From Bacteroidales bacterium (GTDB lineage Bacteria > Bacteroidota > Bacteroidia > Bacteroidales > UBA932), in contig JAEEJZ010000021.1 of NCBI GenBank assembly GCA_016282145.1, positions 1-64,000 on the forward strand: a stretch of 64,000 bases of DNA, read 5' to 3'. The notes beneath the pieces are model-generated. The model did no database searches. It worked only from the letters and a program-made list of their open reading frames with translations, and was not told the origin of the DNA. Made by a program: the position numbers and the translations under genes. Shown here piece by piece: positions 55,270 through 64,000 of the stretch. How positions within the stretch are numbered: the first letter of the stretch is position 1; the number at the start of each line of letters is the position of its first letter.

Positions 55270-57735
55270 TTACCAGCTGACAGGACGGGTGTAGGTGTTA
55301 CCGAAGCGGTCGGTCACGCTGACCGTGCCGCTGTTAGGCGTGGCACCGACCTCCGTCGTGGTGCGGAAGAGCGTAAGAATCCGATCGGTATCCACGGTCT
55401 TGTACCCGCTGTAGCCTTTCATCAACTTGGAGTAAGTCTTATAATGCGTGCGCATCTCGTAGTCCGCCAGGTCATAGCGGTCCTCTGCGGTCCAGCGCTC
55501 CATCTCTACCGGCTCACCTCCATCGGGGGTAAAGACCGGCAGGCCCCATTTCTCGTCCCAGAGGAAGATATTGGCATAGACGTAATTGTCGCCGTATGCG
55601 CCGCGAGGATAGGCGTGCATCTGATAACTCTCGTCCAACTGGGCGCCGCCCACTTTCATATAGGCCTTGCCGCTGCTGATCGTCCAGTCTTTCGACGGAT
55701 AGGAAGGACGGACGCTGGTATATCCCGTACTTGCGCCAATCCAGCTGGGGCGCTCGTATTTGGTGGGATGGAAATGCCAGGTCACTTCTTCTCCGTCCAC
55801 TTCCACGACGGTAAAGCCGCGCGGGGTACCGCTCGCCAGGTATTCATTGGTCCAGAGTTCTCCGGTGGAACGCGCCAGGGTATGCACCTGTACGCGTCTG
55901 TGCCGGTGATCCTCCGGATAAATGTAATTGAAACCGACGTGCGAATGCCCGGCCCAGGCGTGAACCTCGCTGTAGTTGTTGATGAGGTCGCCGTAGTCGG
56001 GACCGTGCTTTGCGGTATTCGTACGCTCGCTGCCGCTGAGCTGCTTGAACATCGGCGAATGAGCGCAAACCATCAGTTTGGTGGAAGTCGGAATGTAGGA
56101 AAGGTCCGCGCAAAGCCACTCCCAGACATCGTCCGTGAGGCCCTGGTCGTAGGCGGTGAGTTGGCCGCCGTCGCCGCTATCCTTCTTCATGATCAGATTG
56201 TCCAGCATCACGAAATGGAACTTGCCGATGTTGAACGAGTAGTTCCGGGGGCCAAAGTAGGATTCCCAGGGAGCCGCACCGCCATCGTCATCCGCTGCGC
56301 TAGGGTCGTTGTCGTGATTGCCGATGATATTGTAGGTCGGGAATCCGGTGGTGGACAAGCCGTTGACGTAATTGGCATAGAGTTTCATGCTCTCGTGCAC
56401 GATGTCTCCAAGGCAGATGCCATATACCTGACGGCCGGAAATACCGGCTGCCACATCCTTGAGTTCCTGGTAAAGGTCCTCGCAGATTTCCAGCGATTTG
56501 AAAGCCGTCTTGTCCAGATTCCAAGTATTGGAACGGGGCTGCGGGTCCGCAGTAATCAGGAGCGTATAGCGGTCCGGATTCGCCACGGCGTTCAGGGTAA
56601 AGGTTCCCATATCGTACACGCCGTCCGCAGGGCTCACCGACGAAAGCAGTTTGTAGAACTTCGGCAGACCAGCCTGCACGGGAGGCATATAGCCGGACGG
56701 GGTGCTCACATAGATGAACTTTGTTTTGGCGGGATCGCTCTGAAGGTAGAAGGTCCCGTCGTGGAAGGTCCGCACGCAGTGCAGCCCGTCGCTCACGACA
56801 ACGCCCTCCAGACCGTTTCCTTCACTGTCCGCCACCCGGCCCGTCACATTGTACGGGTCCAGGAGGAGTTTGTCCACATCCACCTCGGCAAGGCCGAATT
56901 CCACGGGGGTAATGGACGGAGCAAAGGTAAACTCGGGCATCCAGTAAAGTTTGCCCGCCTCCAGGGTAATGGCAGAGGTGCGGGTCATCGTGAGTTTCGC
57001 GTCGCCGTCATCCAGCAGGTTGACGTGGAATCCCTGGGCATATTCTCTCGCAGGAACCGTGAAAATCAGTTCCACCGCTTCCGTATCGGAAAGCGTCTCC
57101 TCGGGTTGCACCAGGATCCAGGTATTACCGTACGCAGGATCGGCCGGCGTCAGCGTGGCATTGGCGTAATCCACGTTGAATGTACCGCAAATCTGCTCGC
57201 CGTCGTTCCCGTAGAAGAACGCGACATCCAGCAGCGAAGGCGCGCCGGCAACGGCGGACTTCAGGACCTTGATGCCCACGAAGGCGCAGAGGTGCTGCAT
57301 CGTGCCACCCTCGGAAACGGAGGTGAGCTGCGCCACCATCGGGGCCGTATCGGTGGAAATCCCACAAGGGGTAAATCCCTGCACGGAAGGCAGCCATATC
57401 GTGGATTCCGTACTGTAGCGAACGCTGGGGTACAGCAGGTTGTAAGGCGCCTCAAAGTCGCCGCTGAAGTAGAATTTGGCCGTCTTGCAATCCTCCGGGA
57501 CATTGGAGAGTTCTTCGGAGCAAACGCCGTTCAGCGCAAGTTGGTCTCCGTTTTTCCAGTAGGTGGGGCGAACACCATCAACGGAGGGTCCGATGTAGGT
57601 TTTCGATATCCCCGGCATCCCCACTTCGATGACCAGTTCGCCTTCCTTCGGTTCCTCGACAGGATTCACCTGACAACCCGCTACAGCGAATAGCGCCAGG
57701 GCAATGATTGAAAAATATCTTTTCATTGTTTTCAT
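55270..57735 (-). CDS. Secreted calcineurin-like metallophosphoesterase with fimbrillin-like N-terminal domain (copy 1)
   Basis: LLITADPQPR, CLGDIVH, NIIGNHDND, VCAHSPMF, WAGHSHVGFN; lipobox VAGCQ. Confidence 0.88.
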   Translation of the reverse strand: MKTMKRYFSIIALALFAVAGCQVNPVEEPKEGELVIEVGMPGISKTYIGPSVDGVRPTYWKNGDQLALNGVCSEELSNVPEDCKTAKFYFSGDFEAPYNLLYPSVRYSTESTIWLPSVQGFTPCGISTDTAPMVAQLTSVSEGGTMQHLCAFVGIKVLKSAVAGAPSLLDVAFFYGNDGEQICGTFNVDYANATLTPADPAYGNTWILVQPEETLSDTEAVELIFTVPAREYAQGFHVNLLDDGDAKLTMTRTSAITLEAGKLYWMPEFTFAPSITPVEFGLAEVDVDKLLLDPYNVTGRVADSEGNGLEGVVVSDGLHCVRTFHDGTFYLQSDPAKTKFIYVSTPSGYMPPVQAGLPKFYKLLSSVSPADGVYDMGTFTLNAVANPDRYTLLITADPQPRSNTWNLDKTAFKSLEICEDLYQELKDVAAGISGRQVYGICLGDIVHESMKLYANYVNGLSTTGFPTYNIIGNHDNDPSAADDDGGAAPWESYFGPRNYSFNIGKFHFVMLDNLIMKKDSGDGGQLTAYDQGLTDDVWEWLCADLSYIPTSTKLMVCAHSPMFKQLSGSERTNTAKHGPDYGDLINNYSEVHAWAGHSHVGFNYIYPEDHRHRRVQVHTLARSTGELWTNEYLASGTPRGFTVVEVDGEEVTWHFHPTKYERPSWIGASTGYTSVRPSYPSKDWTISSGKAYMKVGGAQLDESYQMHAYPRGAYGDNYVYANIFLWDEKWGLPVFTPDGGEPVEMERWTAEDRYDLADYEMRTHYKTYSKLMKGYSGYKTVDTDRILTLFRTTTEVGATPNSGTVSVTDRFGNTYTRPVSW

Positions 57736-57763
57736 CTTTCGATTATTAAGTCAGCAATCTGCA

Positions 57764-60700
57764 TCAAAGATCTGCGACATTGCCGCCACCATCGGTAAAG
57801 GACCCCGTACCAGCGATATTGGCTGGCGCATCGTTGATGGTCGGTTTGTAATGGCAGTTCCGGATGATGTTGCCTGATTCGGAGATACCGACGACGGCGC
57901 CACCGGCTACATTTTCTCCCGTCATCTCGAAGGCCGTGGCATAACTGGCACAACCATCCACCACACTATTATCCATTTTAGCCACGATTCCGCCAATTCC
58001 CGTACCCACGGCATTATTGGCATGTAGAGTTGCCCCCTCAAACGCACAGGAAAGAATGTTACAGTTCTGAGCCTGTCCAAGAATACCGGCAGCATAATGA
58101 CATGCGCTGACACTAATCGACTGCTTGACCGTACAAGAGGAAATATTCACATACTTTGCATAGGCAACGGCACCGGCCACCCATCCTCGCTGAGAGCGGA
58201 TTGATGCAGCATCTACGATACAGCCATTATCCCCGCCAATGATAAGCGGGCTCATCTCTGTGCCTTCAGCAAATCCTGCGATTCCTCCGGCATAGGGCGT
58301 TTCTTTATACCCGTCACTATTGTTATTGTCGATATTGAATACATTGCCGGTATTCTTACAATTCAAGATAGAGGACGCGCCTGTCACATACGCAACAATA
58401 CCGCCCACATAACTCGCTGTATTATTATGCCTGATATCATTCCCACCATGAACATAACCGGCATTGGCACATCCATCAATAACGACGTCAGCACCCTTGG
58501 CCATGATACCTCCGGCATAAGAATCCGTAAATTTCCCCTCGTCTTTCTCCGCGGTACCACCACTGTTTCCTTTGTCAAAGAACACCTCCCCGACATTGGT
58601 ACAATCCAAAAGGGAAACTTTCTTCCCGGCAGCGTGACTTCCGATAACACCGCCAACGCCTCCGTCAATCGTGGCATCAGTAAGGAGATAATTGAGCTTA
58701 TAATCTATATAACCGGCATTCGTACATTCAGAAAGGGTAACATCTGTTTCGGCATAGCCTAAAATACCACCGATAAAATTACCGGTGCCCGGGCCTACCC
58801 GGAAATACACTTGTCCTTCTGTTCCGGTGGTGTGCGCATTCTCGCAACCGGACAATGTCAAGGCCGATTTTCCGCTAACCGATCCGACAATTCCGCCTAA
58901 ATAAGCTTTACCGATGGCATTGTCAGCTGAATTCCAACGGAAATAGACCGTCCCCAGATTCTTGACATTATAGATGGAAGCTTCGGTGTCTCCCACGATT
59001 CCGCCCAATGCATAACCAAGAAATTGATTCGAGAAATTAGGAGAGAAATACACCTGCCCGTGATTTGTGATATTCTTGCTTTCACCACCATCAATTTCAG
59101 CATAGTTCAGTCCAATGACTCCCCCTATCCGGACCTGACTGGATGTTCCATCCTCCATGGAAGAAATTTCTATATTCGCGGTATTATGAACATCCGTCAC
59201 CAAGGCGGTTGCCGTATTCTGCCCGATGATGCCACCCAGACTAACGACGCGACCCGCCTTGATCGCTTGCCCGCTGCTCATTTGACTGACCGCCGCATTG
59301 TTTGTGCAGGAAGTGACAGTTCCGTCATTGTACCCGACTATACCGCCCATATCCTGGATCCTTGGATTGGAACGGTGTTCTACTGTTCCGTTGTTCTCAC
59401 ACCCTTCAATGCTGCCCTCTTTCGCACATTTTCCAACGATTCCGCCGGACTTAATATATCGGCCGGTTGCATCACCGCCCCTGAAAATGGAAACGGCAAT
59501 GGTAGCCGAGTTCTTACAATCATATACAACACCTTTATATAACTCTCCGACCAGACCGCCAATAGCGGAATGGTGAGCAATCGTCGATTTGGAGACAATC
59601 GTACCACTGAGCCCGTCATATGCGCTGGGAACCGCCTCGTGGTCAGCTGTAGCGTTGGCTGCGAACAGGGTTGCTCCACCGTTGACATGTCCCGCTATAC
59701 CGCCAATAATGGTGTAGGGGTTGCTCTTGTCGGAAGAAGTAATCCTGGCTGCATTGGAAATAGCTCCTCTGAAATAGGAGTCCTTGATGATTCCTTCATT
59801 GGTAAAGCGGCCGACAATACCTCCGATGATGAGTTTACCTGTTCCCTTGAAGTCAGCCGGAGTGGAAATCAAACCGGAATACTCACAGTTCTGGAGTGTA
59901 CCGACTGTAACCCGTCCGGCCAAACCACCCACTGTGGTCATAGCGGTGACGTCTGAAACCGGAGCAAGCGTAACATCCGCAGCAGAATTCACATTATCCA
60001 ACAGACCTTTGTGGTATCCAACGACTGCGGCAGCATACAACTCAACTGATTTTCTATGAGTAAATGTAAAGGAACAAGTATTATCCAGCGTCAGATCCTG
60101 CACCTTACCGGAACTGCCGATGGCCTTAAAGAGCGATACAGTACTCGCCAGTCCGCTGATGGTCTTGCCATTCCCATTGAGAAGACCGTCAAAATAATAA
60201 TCTTCAGTATCGTTGTATTCCGCTTTCTTCATACCGATACCGCCGGTGGCGTTGAAGGCAGCTGACGACTCAGCATCGAACTCGATATCTGCAGTCAGCG
60301 TAGCGATTGTATTGGCGCTGACTGCCTTGCTGTTGTAATTCTGCGCAAAGGCTATCAGGTCCGCGGCCGAGGAGATCTGCACGCCAAGCTCGGTGCCCGT
60401 AGGGATAAATTCGAACTCAGGCATGACATAGAGGTGTCCGGCCTCGACGGTAAAGGACACATCCTTGGAGAGTTCCATATAATGGCCTGCCACATCCACC
60501 ACCTTGATGGAGAATCCGGAGTCATAGGTCCCCGCAGGAATCACCAGCACAATGGGCAACGGCTCGGAGCCCGGCGTATGTTTGACATTGATGACAAGGC
60601 TCTTGTCCGCCTCGGCGTCGGAAGCGCCGGTGAGCGTTGCGTTAGCATAGTCGATGGTAAAATCACCGCAGACCTGCTCCCCGGCATTACCGGTAAAGGT

Positions 60701-61219
60701 AATGGTGGCAACGCGGTCGGTATCTGGCGACGTACCTGCGGCACGCTTGATGGGAAGCTTGATCATCGCACAAAGCGGAGCAAGCGTAGCCCCGGAGGCA
60801 TCCTCGGTATAGGCGGCCATCGGATAGGCACCACTGGCAAAGCCGTCCGCTTCGTATTCCTGCGTATCCGGCAGCGTAATGGTGCTTTCGTCCTTGTACA
60901 TCACCGACGGATAGAGCACATTGCAGGGCTTTGTGTAATATTCGGTGAAATCGAAGACGGCAGTAACACCGCCGGCCGCTTCTTCAGTCAGGGGTTCGGA
61001 TGCAAGGCCATTGATGGCAATGCAGTCCCCCGCCGCCCAGAAAATCTTGCGTTTGGCATTTTCTGCCGGGCCCAGCGTGGTCTTTACATCGGAGAGACCG
61101 ACACCGAACTGTGCAACGATCTTTCCGCCCTGTCCGGACTCAGAAGTTCCGGTCTCTTCCTTCGCGCAAGCCGCGAGCACTCCCGCTGCGGCGAGCAAAA
61201 TGAAAAATCTGAACTTCAT
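57764..61219 (-). CDS. GLUG-motif repeat surface lipoprotein with fimbrillin-like N-terminal domain (copy 1)
   Basis: Lipobox LAACAK; many GGI(V/A)G...-type repeats. Confidence 0.82.
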   Translation of the reverse strand: MKFRFFILLAAAGVLAACAKEETGTSESGQGGKIVAQFGVGLSDVKTTLGPAENAKRKIFWAAGDCIAINGLASEPLTEEAAGGVTAVFDFTEYYTKPCNVLYPSVMYKDESTITLPDTQEYEADGFASGAYPMAAYTEDASGATLAPLCAMIKLPIKRAAGTSPDTDRVATITFTGNAGEQVCGDFTIDYANATLTGASDAEADKSLVINVKHTPGSEPLPIVLVIPAGTYDSGFSIKVVDVAGHYMELSKDVSFTVEAGHLYVMPEFEFIPTGTELGVQISSAADLIAFAQNYNSKAVSANTIATLTADIEFDAESSAAFNATGGIGMKKAEYNDTEDYYFDGLLNGNGKTISGLASTVSLFKAIGSSGKVQDLTLDNTCSFTFTHRKSVELYAAAVVGYHKGLLDNVNSAADVTLAPVSDVTAMTTVGGLAGRVTVGTLQNCEYSGLISTPADFKGTGKLIIGGIVGRFTNEGIIKDSYFRGAISNAARITSSDKSNPYTIIGGIAGHVNGGATLFAANATADHEAVPSAYDGLSGTIVSKSTIAHHSAIGGLVGELYKGVVYDCKNSATIAVSIFRGGDATGRYIKSGGIVGKCAKEGSIEGCENNGTVEHRSNPRIQDMGGIVGYNDGTVTSCTNNAAVSQMSSGQAIKAGRVVSLGGIIGQNTATALVTDVHNTANIEISSMEDGTSSQVRIGGVIGLNYAEIDGGESKNITNHGQVYFSPNFSNQFLGYALGGIVGDTEASIYNVKNLGTVYFRWNSADNAIGKAYLGGIVGSVSGKSALTLSGCENAHTTGTEGQVYFRVGPGTGNFIGGILGYAETDVTLSECTNAGYIDYKLNYLLTDATIDGGVGGVIGSHAAGKKVSLLDCTNVGEVFFDKGNSGGTAEKDEGKFTDSYAGGIMAKGADVVIDGCANAGYVHGGNDIRHNNTASYVGGIVAYVTGASSILNCKNTGNVFNIDNNNSDGYKETPYAGGIAGFAEGTEMSPLIIGGDNGCIVDAASIRSQRGWVAGAVAYAKYVNISSCTVKQSISVSACHYAAGILGQAQNCNILSCAFEGATLHANNAVGTGIGGIVAKMDNSVVDGCASYATAFEMTGENVAGGAVVGISESGNIIRNCHYKPTINDAPANIAGTGSFTDGGGNVADL

Positions 61220-61220
61220 A

Positions 61221-61343
61221 CTACCATTCACTTACATTTTCTTCATAAACATCAGGCGTGGTCACTCCACCGCTCTGATCCAGGAGTGCCTCCTGGGGGA
61301 TAATGCAAAAAAGCATATCCGGGGATTGATAATCAGTTTTCAT
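61221..61343 (-). CDS. Unlisted 40-aa small ORF: MKTDYQSPDMLFCIIPQEALLDQSGGVTTPDVYEENVSEW
   Basis: ATG at 61341-61343, TAG at 61221-61223, one nt before the ATG of the GLUG lipoprotein gene; below the 60-aa cutoff of the ORF track. Confidence 0.6.
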   Translation of the reverse strand: MKTDYQSPDMLFCIIPQEALLDQSGGVTTPDVYEENVSEW

Positions 61344-61362
61344 TATTGAGTGGTCTAAAAAA

Positions 61363-63873
61363 TTACCATTGTACAGTCCTGCTATAAGTATTTCCGAAGC
61401 GGTCGGTCACTGATACGGTTCCGCGATTGGGCGTAGCCGTTGCCGGTGCACGGAACATCGTGGCGATTTCACCCACTTCACTGGCCGGATAGCCGTCATC
61501 GCCGGTGAGGAAACCGACATTCGCCTTATAGTGGGACTTGATCTCAGTGTTCGCGAGATCGTATATCTTTTCTACATCTTCAACATAGTCCCCCCCTACA
61601 TCGTGAAGCAGGGTCATTTGCACGGGCGTACCGCCTTCCGGGGTCCAAACGGGCAATTCCCATTTGCTGTCCCAGAGGAACACATTGGCATAGACATAGC
61701 CGTCCCCATACGCACCGCGCGGGTAGACGTGCAGTTGATAATCCTCCGTCAAGGCACCGCTGCCATCCTTCATGACCGCCACGCCGCTGCTGTTATAGTC
61801 CCAGTCGCGCCGGTTATAAGCCGGAGGGCCGGCAAGACAGATTTTGGAAGTGACACCGACAAAATCACCGGTCTGGCGGGTAAGCGGATGGAAGCGCCAA
61901 CTGATTTCGCCGTTATTCACTTCCACAATCGTAAAACCGCGAGGGGTTCCGGCCGCAAGGTACTCATTGGTCCAGAGTTCCCCGGTGGAACGCGCCAGGG
62001 TATGCACCTGCACCCTCTTGTGGCGATGATTGTCGGGATAATTATAATTGAAGCCTACGTGCGTATGGCCCGCCCAGGCGTGAACCTCCGCATAGTCGTT
62101 GAGAAGGTCTCCGTAATCCGGACCGTGCAGGGCCGTATTGGAGCGCTCGCTTCCGTTGATGTACTTGAACATCGGAGAATGAGCGCAGACCATCAGTTTG
62201 GTACTCGTCGGAATATAGGACAAATCCGCCTGCAACCAGGCCCAGATCTTATCCGTCAGGCCCTGGTCAAAACCCGTGAGCTTGTTACTGTTATCCGGGT
62301 TCGGCTTCATGATCAGATTATCCAGCATCACATAGTGGATGCCGCCGATGTTGAAGGAATAGTTTCTGGGGCCATAGTACGACTCAAAGGGCTCGGCTCC
62401 GGCATCATCGTCCGCCGCAGAGGGATTATTGTCGTGGTTGCCGATGATATTATAGGTAGGATAGCCGAGCCGTGCCAAACCCGTGTTGTAATTGTCAAAC
62501 AGGGACATCTTTTCGTGTACAATGTCACCCAGGCAAATCCCATAAACCTGCCGGCCGGAAATTCCGGCTGCCACATCAGCGAGTTCATCGTACAGGTCTT
62601 CACAGACATCCAGCGACTTGAAAGCGATGCGGTCATTGTTCCAGTCATCATACTTCCGCGGCTGCGGATCCGCCGTAATCAGCAGGGTATAGCGGTTGGG
62701 ATTCTCCACCGGCGTCAATACAAAGTCGCCAAAGTCATATACACCGCCCGAAGGAGTGATATCGGCCTTGGCCTTGTAGAACTTCGGGATGCCGTTTACC
62801 ACCTGCGGCATGTAGCCGGAAGGGGTGCTCAAATAGACAAACTTCACATCCGCAACGACACTCTCCATGTAGAAACTGCCGTCGAACATCGTCCGGACGC
62901 ACTGCGTGCCGTCGGAAACCACGACCCCTTCCAGTCCGCTGCCGGCGTTATCCACCACGCGACCGGTAATGTTGAAGCCGTCCGGCTCCAGCACCTCCTC
63001 TTCAATGGCTTCAATCTCGAAACTCGTCGCGATGGACGAAGGAACGAAAGTGAAAGCGGTCATCTTCTTCAGGCTGCCAGCATCCAGCGTAGAGGCTGTA
63101 CTTTTCACCTTGGTCATCGTCCGGTGCTGATTATCCTCGAGGACAACGCGGAAGCCGCTCGCATACTCCCCTGCAGGGACGACGAGATAGAGTTCCAGCG
63201 GAGTCCCGCTGACCAGCGGCTGCGCCACGTTCAGCACCAACTCCCTTCCCTCTCCGGACTCAGCGGCCGGAGAGAGGGAGGGAACGGTATAGTCGATGCT
63301 GAAATCGCCGCAGACCTGTTCGTCCGCATTCCCATAGAACTTCACGGTGGAAAGCGACGATGCGCTCACGCCGGCATCCTTGCTGACCGAGAGTTGCAGC
63401 ACGGCGCAAAGGTGCCCGAGCGAAATCTTTCCGGAGACAGATTCCACATAAGCGGCAAGGGGCTCCGAATTACTTGCGAAAGAACCTGCGGCGTACGCCT
63501 GCTCTGCCGGAAGGGTGATGGTCGATGCATTCTTCCAGAAAGAGGCCGGATACAAAAGGTTGAAAGGAGGGTTGTGCACGCCAGGGAAGATGAAGGACGC
63601 AGAAGAGGCCTCCTCCCCGACGCCGGATAGCGGATAGGATGCGGTACCGTCCAGGGACAGGCAGTCCCCGTCGCACCAATAAATCTTCCGCTTTCCGTCT
63701 ACAGACGGTCCCATAACCGTCTTTCCGCCCGCATCCTGAAGACTTACATCCAGGGTGGTCACACCCTCGGAAAGTCCGTCAATCATACCCGACTCCGGCT
63801 CTTCCACCGAACAGGCAAAAGCCAGGGTGGAGAGCAGGAGTACAGGAATACGCCACAAATTTCGCATACACAT
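61363..63873 (-). CDS. Secreted calcineurin-like metallophosphoesterase with fimbrillin-like N-terminal domain (copy 2)
   Basis: LLITADPQPR, NIIGNHDNN, WAGHTHVGFN; long stretches identical to 55270-57735. Confidence 0.88.
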   Translation of the reverse strand: MCMRNLWRIPVLLLSTLAFACSVEEPESGMIDGLSEGVTTLDVSLQDAGGKTVMGPSVDGKRKIYWCDGDCLSLDGTASYPLSGVGEEASSASFIFPGVHNPPFNLLYPASFWKNASTITLPAEQAYAAGSFASNSEPLAAYVESVSGKISLGHLCAVLQLSVSKDAGVSASSLSTVKFYGNADEQVCGDFSIDYTVPSLSPAAESGEGRELVLNVAQPLVSGTPLELYLVVPAGEYASGFRVVLEDNQHRTMTKVKSTASTLDAGSLKKMTAFTFVPSSIATSFEIEAIEEEVLEPDGFNITGRVVDNAGSGLEGVVVSDGTQCVRTMFDGSFYMESVVADVKFVYLSTPSGYMPQVVNGIPKFYKAKADITPSGGVYDFGDFVLTPVENPNRYTLLITADPQPRKYDDWNNDRIAFKSLDVCEDLYDELADVAAGISGRQVYGICLGDIVHEKMSLFDNYNTGLARLGYPTYNIIGNHDNNPSAADDDAGAEPFESYYGPRNYSFNIGGIHYVMLDNLIMKPNPDNSNKLTGFDQGLTDKIWAWLQADLSYIPTSTKLMVCAHSPMFKYINGSERSNTALHGPDYGDLLNDYAEVHAWAGHTHVGFNYNYPDNHRHKRVQVHTLARSTGELWTNEYLAAGTPRGFTIVEVNNGEISWRFHPLTRQTGDFVGVTSKICLAGPPAYNRRDWDYNSSGVAVMKDGSGALTEDYQLHVYPRGAYGDGYVYANVFLWDSKWELPVWTPEGGTPVQMTLLHDVGGDYVEDVEKIYDLANTEIKSHYKANVGFLTGDDGYPASEVGEIATMFRAPATATPNRGTVSVTDRFGNTYSRTVQW

Positions 63874-63881
63874 ATCAAAGA

Positions 63882-64000
63882 TTAAAGGTTAGCCACGTTG
63901 CCGCCACCGTCGGTATAGGAACCGGAGCCGACAATAGTAGCCGTCGCAGCCGTTCCTGCTTTCGGCCCTTCAACTGCAGATTTATAATGGCAATTCTGAA
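63882..64000 (-). CDS. 3' end of a second GLUG-type protein (continues outside the window)
   Basis: C-terminus ...NCHYKSAVEGPKAGTAATATIVGSGSYTDGGGNVANL* parallels ...NCHYKPTINDAPANIAGTGSFTDGGGNVADL* of 57764-61219. Confidence 0.75.
   Translation of the reverse strand, partial: QNCHYKSAVEGPKAGTAATATIVGSGSYTDGGGNVANL

Noticed and set aside
55240-57693. 817-aa plus-strand ORF opposite metallophosphoesterase copy 1
   Set aside because: Shadow ORF; the minus strand carries all catalytic motifs.
61531-63630. 699-aa plus-strand ORF opposite metallophosphoesterase copy 2
   Set aside because: Shadow ORF that parallels the other shadow because the genes are paralogs, so similarity between shadows is not independent evidence.

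Overview
A 64-kb window of a Bacteroidales-type genome (inferred from the proteins and from TAnnTTTG -7 promoter boxes). Positions ~600-7300 form a visibly AT-rich accessory island. It starts next to a degenerate IS30-family element and ends in a compound repeat cluster just before a MutT gene. The rest is a GC-rich, tightly packed chromosomal backbone: ligA, ispG, obgE, gap, surE, lpxB, hisIE, a V-type ATPase operon, and a secreted-protein locus at the right edge. The best candidate for an undescribed system is the translationally coupled five-gene island operon at 658-6615. It encodes a 4-TM protein, an RloA-like AAA15 ATPase, an RloB-like protein, a metallo-beta-lactamase-fold hydrolase, and one polypeptide joining E2-like, E1/ThiF and JAB/JAMM domains; no ubiquitin-like gene is visible. 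Other notable items: an in-frame RelA/SpoT-lipoprotein fusion ORF (16489-19794); an IspG apparently lacking most of the central insert usual in Bacteroidetes; a GH2-GDPD fusion directly upstream of the V-ATPase operon; a MITE-like palindrome (8420-8585); a duplicated GLUG-protein/metallophosphoesterase cassette with a shared N-terminal domain and an unlisted 40-aa smORF; and several genes with -7 boxes only 5-7 nt before the ATG, suggesting leaderless mRNAs. All calls come from reading sequence and motifs; no database search was run.
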